Translations under genes and position numbers: made by a program
Source: Caulobacter sp. NIBR1757
GTDB lineage: Bacteria > Pseudomonadota > Alphaproteobacteria > Caulobacterales > Caulobacteraceae
Assembly: GCF_027912495.1 (NCBI RefSeq)
Contig: NZ_CP115463.1
Location: forward strand, 2,726,001 to 2,790,000
Direction: 5' to 3'
Length of the DNA: 64,000 bases
Part shown: in pieces, positions 51,600 through 61,331 of the stretch
Position numbering within the stretch: position 1 is the first letter of the stretch
How the letters are laid out: every line of letters starts with the position of its first letter
The notes under the pieces: generated by a model
The model's input: only the letters and a program-made list of their open reading frames with translations
The model's database searches: none
Told to the model about the DNA's origin: nothing

Positions 51600-51628
51600 T
51601 ATAATGGTCGAACCGCTTCGATAAGCGG
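51600..51628 (+). repeat. Partial copy of the TATAATGG repeat tail
   Basis: TATAATGGTCGAACCGCTTC followed by GATAAGCGG. It matches the tail of the repeat elements at 13874 and 35855 with a few changes. Here CCGCTT-CGAT-AAGCGG makes a perfect hairpin. The palindromic head and the middle blocks are missing. It lies 43 bp after the sigma-factor stop. Confidence 0.6.
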
Positions 51629-51907
51629 GGCGCCCAGCTTTCCGAACACGCCTGCCAATTTCAGTACGCCACCACAACGCATCCCCAACACCACCCCCAT
51701 ACAACCCCAACAAGACCACAACACTCACCCGTCGCAATCGTAACACCTGCCATACCCATTATTGTTTATTGTCAGTGACTTAGGCTTTTTGCGGTGAAGT
51801 TTCCCGCCGCTGTCGGATTCAGTACCTCCCCACCGTCCTTAGGTTTTGTACGAAACACCCATGACCGACGCCCTGGCCGTACCGGTCAGGCATTCAGGAC
51901 AACCCCG
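51629..51907. other. Gap with strand-skewed C/A-rich tract
   Basis: No gene is supported. From about 51655 to 51750 the + strand is almost free of G (runs such as CCCCAACACCACCCCCATAC), then an AT-rich stretch (CCATTATTGTTTATTGTCAG-like, 51750-51790) probably contains the promoter for the SRPBCC gene. Confidence 0.5.
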
Positions 51908-52441
51908 ATGCTCAAGATCATCCTCATCATCCTCGGCGTCATCGCCCTGGCCGTCATCGCCCTGGTCGCCTTCGCCAGCACCAAGCCTGACAGCTTCATC
52001 ATCCAGCGCAGCACGACGATCAACGCCCCGCCCGAGAAGGTCTACGCCCTGATCCAGGACTTCCATCAGTGGGGCCAGTGGTCGCCCTTCGAGAAGCTGG
52101 ATCCCGACATGACGCGCACCTTCGGCGACCCGGCGGCCGGCCTGGGCGGGACCTACGCCTGGGACGGCAAGAAGGCCGGCGCCGGCAGCATGAGGATCAA
52201 GGAGGCCGAGCCCGGCCGCCGGGTGGCCATCGCGCTGGATTTCACCAAGCCCTTTCCGGCCAGCAATACCGCCACCTTCGACCTCGTTCCCGAGGGCGCC
52301 GGCACGAAGGTGACCTGGGCCATGACCGGCAAATCTCCCTTGATGTTCAAGGTGATGGACACCGTTATGGGCATGGACAAGACGCTCGGCAGGGACTTCG
52401 AAAAGGGCCTGAACGATCTCAGGGCCGCCGCCGAAAAATGA
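51908..52441 (+). CDS. Membrane-anchored SRPBCC (polyketide cyclase-like) protein
   Basis: A 177-residue protein with an N-terminal transmembrane helix (LKIILIILGVIALAVIALVA) and a START-like domain (IIQRSTTINAPPEKVYALIQ, FHQWGQWSPFEKLDPDM, GTKVTWAMTGKSPLM). ATG at 51908. Ligand unknown. Confidence 0.85.
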   Translation: MLKIILIILGVIALAVIALVAFASTKPDSFIIQRSTTINAPPEKVYALIQDFHQWGQWSPFEKLDPDMTRTFGDPAAGLGGTYAWDGKKAGAGSMRIKEAEPGRRVAIALDFTKPFPASNTATFDLVPEGAGTKVTWAMTGKSPLMFKVMDTVMGMDKTLGRDFEKGLNDLRAAAEK

Positions 52442-52451
52442 CCGGGCCTGC

Positions 52452-52498
52452 CTCCCTTCCGCCACATCCGGCGCCCAGCCTTGGCTGGCGGAAGGGAG
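52452..52498. repeat. Hairpin after SRPBCC gene
   Basis: CTCCCTTCCGCCA (52452-52464) and TGGCGGAAGGGAG (52486-52498) pair perfectly over 13 bp with a 21-nt loop. It could act as a terminator, but no T run follows, so a REP-like element is equally likely. Confidence 0.6.
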
Positions 52499-52601
52499 AA
52501 AGCTCTAGGCGGCACGCGAAAAACTTCAAACGTCGTTCGCCCGAACGGCGCGGTAGCATCTAGCGCTCTGCCCACTATGACGCTAAATCCACCGGTCGAT
52601 G

Positions 52602-52639
52602 CCGCCATCGTGGCGGAATTCTGGGCCGCCATCTGGCGG
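52602..52639 (+). promoter_or_regulatory. Two tandem hairpins in the cold-shock gene leader
   Basis: CCGCCA-TCG-TGGCGG (52602-52616) and CCGCC-ATCT-GGCGG (52626-52639) are near-identical small stem-loops 10 bp apart, ending 25 bp before the cold-shock start. Structured leaders control cold-shock mRNAs in other bacteria; here a role is only suggested by position. Confidence 0.45.
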
Positions 52640-52663
52640 TCACTACTCTACTAGGACGACTAC

Positions 52664-53224
52664 ATGGCGCGCGGTACGGTCAAATGGTTCAACGGAGCCA
52701 AGGGTTTTGGCTTCATCCAACCCGATGACGGGGGCAGCGATGTCTTCGTCCACATCTCGGCGGTCGAGCAAGCTGGCCTGCACGGCCTGAACGACGGCGA
52801 TCAGGTCAACTACGAGCTGGAACAGGACCGCCGCAGCGGCAAGCTGTCGGCCGGCCAACTGGTTGTCACCGGCAGCGGCCCGCCCCCCAGCGGCGGCGCG
52901 CGTGGCGGTGGCGGCGGCTTCGACCGTCCGCAACGCTCCTTCGACCGTCCCCCGCGCTCCTTCGACGGCCCCCGCGCCGGCGGTGGCGGCGGCGGCTCGC
53001 GTGAACCGGCTGGTCCGGGTTCGGGCGTGGTCAAGTGGTTCAACGGCACCAAGGGCTTCGGCTTCATCCAGCCCAACGACGGTGGCGGCGACGTGTTCGT
53101 CCACATCTCGGCGGTTGAACAAGCCGGTCTGCGTGGCCTGAACGAAGGCCAGGCTGTCTCCTACGACCTCGAGCAGGATCGTCGCAGCGGCAAGACCTCG
53201 GCGACCAACCTCAAGATCGACTAG
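52664..53224 (+). CDS. Double cold-shock-domain protein
   Basis: A 186-residue RNA/ssDNA chaperone with two cold-shock domains: residues 1-68 (GTVKWFNGAKGFGFIQPDDG, DVFVHISAVEQAGL) and about 120-186 (VVKWFNGTKGFGFIQPNDGG). RNP1 and RNP2 motifs are intact in both. The linker is Gly/Arg-rich with repeated FDRP units (RPQRSFDRPPRSFDGP), likely disordered and RNA-binding. Such two-domain proteins are typical of Caulobacter relatives. AGGA precedes the ATG; a strong terminator follows. Confidence 0.95.
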   Translation: MARGTVKWFNGAKGFGFIQPDDGGSDVFVHISAVEQAGLHGLNDGDQVNYELEQDRRSGKLSAGQLVVTGSGPPPSGGARGGGGGFDRPQRSFDRPPRSFDGPRAGGGGGGSREPAGPGSGVVKWFNGTKGFGFIQPNDGGGDVFVHISAVEQAGLRGLNEGQAVSYDLEQDRRSGKTSATNLKID

Positions 53225-53231
53225 AGCTTTC

Positions 53232-53270
53232 AGGGCCGGCCCTCTGCGGGGGCCGGCCCTTCCTCTTCCT
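53232..53270 (+). terminator. Rho-independent terminator of the cold-shock gene
   Basis: AGGGCCGGCC (53232-53241) pairs with GGCCGGCCCT (53251-53260); a pyrimidine run TCCTCTTCCT follows. It begins eight bases after the stop codon. Confidence 0.85.
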
Positions 53271-53283
53271 GACTGCCTTTCGG

Positions 53284-53832
53284 GTGAGCCACCACGTGAC
53301 TCCTGCCCTCTCCGCCGCGCCGGTGCTCGAAACCGACCGCCTTGTGCTTCGCGGCCACACGCCCGACGACTTCAACGACTGCCTGTCCCTCTGGAGCGAT
53401 CCGGAGGTCACCCGCTTCATCGGCGGCCGCCCGGCCTCAGGTGAAGAGGTCTGGGCCCGCACCCTGCGCTACATCGGCCATTGGCAGGCGCTGGGCTACG
53501 GCTTCTGGGCTATCTTCGAGAAGGCCTCCGGCCGTTTCGTCGGCGAGGCCGGCTTCGCCGACTTCCACCGCGACATCTCCCCCGCGCTGACCGGCATGCC
53601 GGAAATGGGCTGGGCCCTGCAGCCCTGGTCGCACGGCAAGGGCTACGCCACCGAGGCCATCGCCGCCGCCCTCGCCTGGGGCCAGACGGTGTTCACGGCC
53701 CCCAGCTGCTGCATCATCTCGCCGGGCAACGGCCCCTCGGTCCGCGTCGCCGAAAAGCTCGGCTTCCAGGAACTGGCCCACACCACCTACCACGACGAGC
53801 CGACGGTGATTTACCGCCGCGACTGGATCTAG
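53284..53832 (+). CDS. RimJ/RimL-type GNAT acetyltransferase
   Basis: A 182-residue N-acetyltransferase: LETDRLVLRGHTPDDFND, VTRFIGGRPAS, MGWALQPWSHGKGYATEAIA (acetyl-CoA loop) and NGPSVRVAEKLGFQE. The GTG at 53284 is only 14 bp behind the terminator; no strong ribosome site. Substrate unknown. Confidence 0.88.
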   Translation: MSHHVTPALSAAPVLETDRLVLRGHTPDDFNDCLSLWSDPEVTRFIGGRPASGEEVWARTLRYIGHWQALGYGFWAIFEKASGRFVGEAGFADFHRDISPALTGMPEMGWALQPWSHGKGYATEAIAAALAWGQTVFTAPSCCIISPGNGPSVRVAEKLGFQELAHTTYHDEPTVIYRRDWI

Positions 53833-53834
53833 CG

Positions 53835-53885
53835 CCCTTCTCCCGCTTGTCGGGAGAAGGTGGCCCCGAAGGGGTCGGATGAGGG
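53835..53885. repeat. REP-like repeat (CCCTTCTCCC family), copy c
   Basis: CCCTTCTCCCGCTTGTCGGG, AGAAGGTGGCCCCGAAGGGG and TCGGATGAGGG. Same family as 46295-46342, with inner stem GGCCCC/GGGG changed. It fills the gap between converging GNAT and CFA-synthase-like genes. Confidence 0.8.
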
Positions 53886-53903
53886 CAGCACCGGCCTCAG
53901 CCG

Positions 53904-54932
53904 CTATCTCACCGGCCTCAAGAGGTAGTGGCTGACGCCCCACTCCTGCCCGTCGCGATGCCCGAACAGCCCGGCCGTGGCCAGGAAGAACAGCCGCCAG
54001 CGCCGCCGCCAGACCCCGGCATGGTCTCCGTAGGTCGCCTTCATGATGCGCCGAACCGCCAGGTCCTCGCGGTCCATGTTGGCCAGCCAATCAAGCGCCG
54101 TCTTCTCATAGTGGCCGCCGTTCCACTTCCAGTCCTCGATGACCTCGAACAGGTCGCCGAAATCGCGGATCAGGTCGTGGCTGGGCATGAAGCCGCCGGT
54201 GAAGAAGTACTTGCCGATCCAGTCCTCCTGATCCTCGTGGCTGAACCGGTAGGGTTGCGAGCGATGGCTGAAGATGTGGATGAACAGCCGTCCCTCCGGC
54301 TTCAGCCAGTCCCGCACCCGGCCCAGCAGCTGGCCCCAGTTGGCCATGTGCTCGAACATCTCGACCGAGACCACCCGGTCGAACGTCCCCTCCGGCTGGA
54401 AGACATTGGCGTCGGCGGTGATGACCTTCAGGTTCGAATAGCCCCGGGCCTTCGCCTGGGCCTCGATATGCTCGCGCTGGCCGTTGGAGTTGGAGACGCT
54501 GGTGATCTTCGCATTCGGGTACCGCGCCGCCATCCACAGCGACAGCGAACCCCAGCCGCAGCCGAGCTCAAGAATGTCCTGCCCGTCCTCCAGCCGCGCG
54601 TGCTCGCAGGTCACCGTCAGCGCCCGATCCTCGGCCTGGGACAGGGTCCGAGCGCCCTGGTCGTAGAGACAGCTCGAGTATTTCAGGCGCGGCCCCAGCA
54701 CGATGCGGAAGAACTCGGCCGGCACCTCGTAGTGCTGGTCGTTGGCCGCATCGGTGTGCTCGGCGATCGGGCGGGCGCGCATGTCCCTGGCGAACTGTTC
54801 CGGCAGATCGTCGGGCAGGCCCAGCAGTTCCAGCCGCTGCTTCTCGACCAGCCAGCTGATCGCCGCCTTGCGGATCATGTCGGGGGCCGGAAGGCTTTCG
54901 GCGGCGTTGATCGCGGTCTTCAGAAGATCCAT
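53904..54932 (-). CDS. Cyclopropane-fatty-acid-synthase-like methyltransferase
   Basis: A 342-residue SAM-dependent enzyme that modifies unsaturated acyl chains of membrane lipids. Motifs: HYEVPAEFFRIVLGPRLKYSS, the SAM loop ILELGCGWGSLSLW, the ITSVSNSNGQREHI motif and VVSVEMFEHMANW. It is shorter than E. coli Cfa. It starts three bases after the DUF1295 stop, so the pair is one operon. Product could be a cyclopropane, methylated or other modified acid. Confidence 0.88.
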   Translation of the reverse strand: MDLLKTAINAAESLPAPDMIRKAAISWLVEKQRLELLGLPDDLPEQFARDMRARPIAEHTDAANDQHYEVPAEFFRIVLGPRLKYSSCLYDQGARTLSQAEDRALTVTCEHARLEDGQDILELGCGWGSLSLWMAARYPNAKITSVSNSNGQREHIEAQAKARGYSNLKVITADANVFQPEGTFDRVVSVEMFEHMANWGQLLGRVRDWLKPEGRLFIHIFSHRSQPYRFSHEDQEDWIGKYFFTGGFMPSHDLIRDFGDLFEVIEDWKWNGGHYEKTALDWLANMDREDLAVRRIMKATYGDHAGVWRRRWRLFFLATAGLFGHRDGQEWGVSHYLLRPVR

Positions 54933-54935
54933 GGC

Positions 54936-55730
54936 TCAGGCTTTCGGCGGCAGAGGGAAGAAGGGGGACACGCGGGCCTGGTAGTCGGCGTAGGCCTGGC
55001 CCCGCGACTTCAGCATGGCCTGCTCCAGCGGCGGCACGCCCGAGACCTTGATCAGCAGCCAGGCCATGAAGGCCGGCCCGATCAGCGCCAGCCAGCCCCA
55101 GGGCCAGGCCGTCAGGCTGGTTCCCAGGGCCATGACCGGCCAGGCCAGCCAGATGGTCCATTCGAAGAAGTAGTTGGGATGCCGCGACCAGCCCCACAGG
55201 CCGACGTCGCAGACCTTGCCCTTATTGGCCGGGTCGGCCTTGAACTTCGACAGCTGAGCGTCAGCCAGGCTCTCGCCGCCGATACCGCCCGCGAGGATCA
55301 GCCCCGCCGCGATATCGCTCCAGGCCAGCCCCGGAGCAGGGTTGCGCGCCGCCACCAGGATGGCGATGCAGAGCAGAGCGCCGGCCACGGCCTGCGACTG
55401 CAGGAAGCCGAACATCCGTGCCTGGAACGCCTTGCCCCAGGCCTTGCGGAAGCCGGCGTAGCGCGCATCTTCCGGCGCTCCGGAGACCCGCCGCCTCAGA
55501 TGGCTGCCCAGCCGCAGCGACCAGAAGAGGATCAGCCCGCCGGCGATCCACTGGCGCGGACTGGTCTCGCCGCCGAGCGGCCAGAGCGCGGCCACCGCCC
55601 CCGCCGGCCCCATGCCGAAGCTCCAGAAGACGTCCGTCCAGCCGCCATTGCCGACGGCCCTCTGGTAGGACCATGCGATGGTCATCCAGGCGCTCAGGCC
55701 AACAGCCACGGCGACAGCGAGCAGGATCAT
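54936..55730 (-). CDS. DUF1295 membrane protein
   Basis: A 264-residue polytopic membrane protein of the DUF1295 / steroid-reductase-like family: GGWTDVFWSFGMG, LFWSLRLGSHLRRRV, the WGWSRHPNYFFEW motif and a QAYADYQARVSPFFP C-terminus. It is the partner of the CFA-like methyltransferase in one operon, which suggests it reduces or otherwise processes the modified fatty acid. Confidence 0.88.
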   Translation of the reverse strand: MILLAVAVAVGLSAWMTIAWSYQRAVGNGGWTDVFWSFGMGPAGAVAALWPLGGETSPRQWIAGGLILFWSLRLGSHLRRRVSGAPEDARYAGFRKAWGKAFQARMFGFLQSQAVAGALLCIAILVAARNPAPGLAWSDIAAGLILAGGIGGESLADAQLSKFKADPANKGKVCDVGLWGWSRHPNYFFEWTIWLAWPVMALGTSLTAWPWGWLALIGPAFMAWLLIKVSGVPPLEQAMLKSRGQAYADYQARVSPFFPLPPKA

Positions 55731-55769
55731 GCCCCTACCTACGCGCCGCGCCTCCCGTTGGATGACCGC

Positions 55770-56477
55770 TCAGGCCTGAAACAGCCTCCAGGCCTGAAAA
55801 AGGTAAACCGCCCCGACCCCGGTGACGATCCAGCGCGTCCACTTGAGGAACGACACATCGGTCAGCCGGTCGAGGATCCTGCCGCCGACCATGGTCCCAA
55901 GGATCGACAGCGGCGCCGCCAGGGCGAACACCCACCAGGGCGGAACCCCCGCCCCGCCAAGCTTGATCAACGGCGCCCCGAACACCACCACCTTGGCCAG
56001 GTGGCTGAACACCTGGGTCCCCGCCTTGGTGGCGACGATCTGGTGGCGGGTCATCTCCGTGCGCACAAAGAAGATGTCGAGCAGCGGCCCCGCCACCCCC
56101 GCCAACAGGTTCAGCCCGGTGACCAGCAACCCGCAGGCCAGCGCCTGCGGCGGCCTGGCCGCATCCAGCGACAGCCAGCCGCGCGGCAGCCAGACCAGGA
56201 CCGGGCAAAGCCCCAGCATCAGGAACAGCAGAGGCTTCGACGGGCTGTAGCTGACCAGGGTGACAATGATCCCCGCCACCAGCGCGCCAACCGCGTACAG
56301 CCCAATGATCCGCCAGTTCAGGTGCTTGCGATGCAGGATGGCCCGCGAGCCATTGGCGACGATCTGCATGACCCCATGGGTGACGAACGCCGCCGACACC
56401 GGCAGCACCAGCGCCAGCGCCCCCATCAGCACCAGCCCGCCCGCCAGGCCGAACACGCCGGTCAGGACGGCGGTCAA
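55770..56477 (-). CDS. TSUP (TauE/SafE-like) permease
   Basis: A 235-residue membrane protein with the duplicated TSUP pattern: GVFGLAGGLVLMGALALVLP and LLAGVAGPLLDIFFV. TTG at 56477 is the first canonical start, but the open frame continues upstream to a TGA at 56523-56525 through hydrophobic codons (TSVFILIVAF) that would complete the first helix. A GGGAG site lies eight bases before an ATC at 56519-56517. The true start may therefore be non-standard. It follows the tRNA-Val gene on the same strand. Substrate unknown. Confidence 0.8.
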   Translation of the reverse strand: MTAVLTGVFGLAGGLVLMGALALVLPVSAAFVTHGVMQIVANGSRAILHRKHLNWRIIGLYAVGALVAGIIVTLVSYSPSKPLLFLMLGLCPVLVWLPRGWLSLDAARPPQALACGLLVTGLNLLAGVAGPLLDIFFVRTEMTRHQIVATKAGTQVFSHLAKVVVFGAPLIKLGGAGVPPWWVFALAAPLSILGTMVGGRILDRLTDVSFLKWTRWIVTGVGAVYLFQAWRLFQA

Positions 56478-56541
56478 AAAGGCGACGATCAGGATGAAGA
56501 CGCTGGTGGCGGCGGTGATCCGTCAATCTCCCGAAAGAGAA

Positions 56542-56618
56542 TGGTGGGCGGCGACGGGTTCGAACCGCCGACCCTCTCGGTGTAAACGAGATGCTCTGAC
56601 CAGCTGAGCTAGCCGCCC
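56542..56618 (-). tRNA. tRNA-Val (anticodon TAC)
   Basis: 77 nt including encoded CCA. The acceptor stem GGGCGGC pairs with GCCGCCC, the D-arm contains TAGCTCAGCTGGTCAGAGC, the anticodon loop GTTTACA reads TAC, and the T-arm is GGCGGTTCGAACCCGTC. It lies downstream of lon and the HU gene, an arrangement common in alphaproteobacteria. Confidence 0.95.
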
Positions 56619-56659
56619 GCGCCGGACGGGTGTAACCGCCGTCGCCGCCGAACGGAAGC

Positions 56660-56935
56660 CTAGCCGTTGAGCGCCGACTTCAGACCTTCACCGACCTGGA
56701 AGCGGGCGGTCTTGCTGGCCGGACGTTTGACGGTCTCGCCGGTCCGCGGATTGCGGGCTGTGCCGGCCGCCCGGGAGACGGCCTTGAACGCGCCAAAGCC
56801 CACCAGACGGACATCCTCGCCCTTCTTCAGGGAGGCGGTCACCGCCGCGGTAAAGGCTTCCAGGGCGGCGCCCGCCTGGGTCTTGTTCAATCCCGCGCCG
56901 TCCGCGATCGCGGCGACCAGTTCGGCCTTCGTCAT
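56660..56935 (-). CDS. hup: HU-family DNA-binding protein
   Basis: A 91-residue histone-like protein: MTKAELVAAIADGAGLNKTQ, GEDVRLVGFGAFKAVSRAA, RNPRTGETVKRPASKT, FQVGEGLKSALNG. The ATG at 56935 gives the canonical N-terminus and has GGGAG upstream. Its place after lon matches other alphaproteobacteria. Confidence 0.95.
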   Translation of the reverse strand: MTKAELVAAIADGAGLNKTQAGAALEAFTAAVTASLKKGEDVRLVGFGAFKAVSRAAGTARNPRTGETVKRPASKTARFQVGEGLKSALNG

Positions 56936-57034
56936 ACGCAGTCTCCCAGCCCAAATCCGTTGTGCGGCGCGGTCTTCGCGCATCGCGCGAGGCCCCTCGC
57001 CTGAAACGATTATGAAGACTGTCGGCTGGCCGTC

Positions 57035-57068
57035 AAAAGAAACGCGGCCCGAGTCGCCCCGGGCCGCG
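57035..57068 (-). terminator. Terminator after lon
   Basis: CGCGGCCCGAG (57043-57053) pairs with the complementary CCCGGGCCGCG region (57058-57068); on the minus strand the hairpin is followed by TTTCTTTT. It lies about 35 bp after the lon stop and separates it from hup. Confidence 0.8.
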
Positions 57069-57102
57069 CACATTATCGACGTTCATATACCGATGGTCAC
57101 CC

Positions 57103-59502
<2,400 letters not shown>

Positions 59503-59580
59503 TTACCTGTCTCCTGCCCGCGACCCGATAATCGGCGTCGCGGCGTACCCAAACCGTTACGACCGGGTACGTTTGAGAAG

Positions 59581-59610
59581 ATAGTTGGGCGCTTCGCGGG
59601 CGCATTCAAG
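59581..59610 (-). promoter_or_regulatory. Possible sigma-32 heat-shock promoter for lon
   Basis: On the minus strand CTTGAA is followed 15 bases later by CCCAACTAT, close to the alphaproteobacterial heat-shock consensus (CTTG ... CCCCATnT). It is about 80 bp upstream of the lon start. lon is a sigma-32 gene in many proteobacteria. Confidence 0.45.
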
Positions 59611-59701
59611 CGGACCCGCTGTCACAGGCGGGGATAAGCCCCGAAAGAATCAGGAAATTCCGCATGATATCGCCCGATTGGGGCGATGTTCCCGCGCCGG
59701 G

Positions 59702-59911
59702 CTAGTCTTCCGCGGGCAGACGCTGATGCGCCGGCCAGACCTGCTCGATCACCGCCCAGGCGATGGAGCCGGCCAGGGCGACGATGGCCCCGGCCCATTG
59801 CAGCGCGCTCATGCCCTCGGCGGCCTTCGAGCCGATGATCCAGGCGACGAGGAAGACCGTGGCCCCGGACAGCCAGCGGGCGGAAAAGGCGGCGCGGATC
59901 AGCTGGGTCAT
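59702..59911 (-). CDS. Small membrane protein
   Basis: A 69-residue protein with two hydrophobic segments (LSGATVFLVAWIIGSKAAEG and WAGAIVALAGSIAWAVIEQVW). ATG at 59911; upstream GAG is a weak ribosome site. It stands alone upstream of lon. Function unknown. Confidence 0.6.
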   Translation of the reverse strand: MTQLIRAAFSARWLSGATVFLVAWIIGSKAAEGMSALQWAGAIVALAGSIAWAVIEQVWPAHQRLPAED

Positions 59912-60014
59912 GGGGAGGCTCGACGCTACGAAGGCAAGGCGCCCCGAATAGTGGAGGCCTCCGCTCCTGTCCCTGCGACACGGCCCCGCACCCGCTCTTG
60001 ACAGCTACCCATTC

Positions 60015-60034
60015 ATATTGCCATTTGGCTATAT
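60015..60034. promoter_or_regulatory. Operator of second ArsR gene
   Basis: ATATTGCCA-TT-TGGCTATAT: inverted halves with one mismatch, 19 bp before the ArsR start. Expected autoregulatory ArsR site. Confidence 0.55.
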
Positions 60035-60052
60035 TGAAGAGAGGCGATGCAC

Positions 60053-60403
60053 ATGCCTGTCGTTGACGACACCCTGGACCGCGTGTTCGGCGCCCTGGCC
60101 GATCCGACCCGCCGCGCCATCCTGGCCCGCATTGCCGGACGGGAGGCGACGGTGAACCAGCTGGTCAACGCCTTCGACCTGGCGCAGCCGACCATCTCCA
60201 AACACCTCAAGGTGCTGGAGCGGGCGGGCCTGGTGTCGAGAGGCCGTGAGGCCCAGTTCCGCCCCGTGCGGCTAGATCCGAAAGCCTTGGCCGGCGTCGA
60301 CGCCTGGCTCGGCGATTATCGCCGGTTCTGGGAAGAGAGCTTCGAGCGGCTCGATGATTATGTGAAGCAACTCAAGGAGAAGGACGCAGAAGATGAGCGA
60401 TGA
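60053..60403 (+). CDS. ArsR-family regulator
   Basis: A 116-residue winged-helix repressor (VFGALADPTRRAILARIAG, AFDLAQPTISKHLKVLERAG, FRPVRLDPKAL). No metal-binding cysteines. ATG at 60053 has AGAGAGG eight bases upstream; ATG at 60047 is an alternative two codons earlier. It overlaps the SRPBCC gene by 11 bases. Confidence 0.88.
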   Translation: MPVVDDTLDRVFGALADPTRRAILARIAGREATVNQLVNAFDLAQPTISKHLKVLERAGLVSRGREAQFRPVRLDPKALAGVDAWLGDYRRFWEESFERLDDYVKQLKEKDAEDER

Positions 60404-60863
60404 CACGAGCGTTGCCGCCCGCACCCTGAGCATCGTCCGGGTGTTCGACGCCCCGGCCCGCCTGCTGTTCAAGGCCCACGCCGAGCGCGAGCACATCATG
60501 CAGTGGTTCGGGCCCGTCGGCTGGCCGGTCACCTTCTGCGAGATGGACTTCCGGGTTGGAGGCCAGTGGCGAATGGCGATGACCGGCTCGACCGGCGTCC
60601 AGAACCCGCCCTTCGGCGGGACCTATCTGGAGATCGTGCCGGACAGGCTCATCAAATGGGACAACGGCTTCGAGATCGCCGGAGCGGAGCGGATGGTCAC
60701 CACCATCACCTTCGAAGACCTGGGCGGCAAGACGACCGTCACCTCGACGACGGTGTTCGCCTCCCAGCGGATGTACGCCGAGCACGTGGGCGCCGGCTTC
60801 GAACAGGGGACCAATTCCGGCCTCGACCAGCTGGAGCGCCACGTCGCGAAAATGGCGGCTTAG
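60393..60863 (+). CDS. SRPBCC (AHSA1-type) domain protein
   Basis: A 156-residue AHSA1 protein: LSIVRVFDAPARLLFKAHAE, MQWFGPVGWPVTFCEMDFRVGG, GGTYLEIVPDRLIKWDNGF. Coupled to the ArsR gene, forming the second ArsR-SRPBCC pair in this window. Ligand unknown. Confidence 0.9.
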   Translation: MSDDTSVAARTLSIVRVFDAPARLLFKAHAEREHIMQWFGPVGWPVTFCEMDFRVGGQWRMAMTGSTGVQNPPFGGTYLEIVPDRLIKWDNGFEIAGAERMVTTITFEDLGGKTTVTSTTVFASQRMYAEHVGAGFEQGTNSGLDQLERHVAKMAA

Positions 60864-60867
60864 GCCC

Positions 60868-61305
60868 CTACTCCACCGAACAGGCGCCTGGTCCCTCGGG
60901 GTCGGGCGGCGCGGTGGCGCAGACGGCGGCGGTCACGTCCATCACCTCGCCCTGCAACAGGTCGGTCCAGCGCCAGACCTGCTCCAGGGTCGGGTTGAAG
61001 CTGCCCGGCGGCCGCAGCCACTTCGGCGCATAGCGCTGTCGGCAGACCTTGCCCGAGATCCGCCCCGATCCACAGGCCCGCGCCCGCAAGACTTCCAGGT
61101 CCAGCGACGTCCGATAGAGACGGGCGTACTGGGCGGCGGCGTCCTCGCCGTCATCAGCGGCCTGGCCCATCACCGTCTCCGCGGCGCCGACCATGGCCGA
61201 CAGCCGACCAAGGGCGATCTGGCGCTCAAACGGATCGACGGGCTCGGACGCCCAGGCGCCGCCGGCGCTCAGCAACAGGGCGAGAACGAGGGCGAAGCGG
61301 ATCAT
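60868..61305 (-). CDS. Exported hypothetical protein
   Basis: A 145-residue protein with a signal peptide (MIRFALVLALLLSAGGAWA) and a mature part with four cysteines (RACGSG, KVCRQRY, AAVCATA, GACSVE), suggesting disulfides in the periplasm. It is 26 bp behind the VanW-glycosyltransferase gene and probably the last gene of that operon. No family recognised. Confidence 0.75.
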   Translation of the reverse strand: MIRFALVLALLLSAGGAWASEPVDPFERQIALGRLSAMVGAAETVMGQAADDGEDAAAQYARLYRTSLDLEVLRARACGSGRISGKVCRQRYAPKWLRPPGSFNPTLEQVWRWTDLLQGEVMDVTAAVCATAPPDPEGPGACSVE

Positions 61306-61331
61306 CGAGGGAGCCTCCTTGCGGCGTCCCC

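Noticed and set aside
51600..51628. GGTTCGACC-like word on the minus strand as part of a tRNA
   Set aside because: No acceptor stem, D-arm or anticodon arm can be drawn around it.
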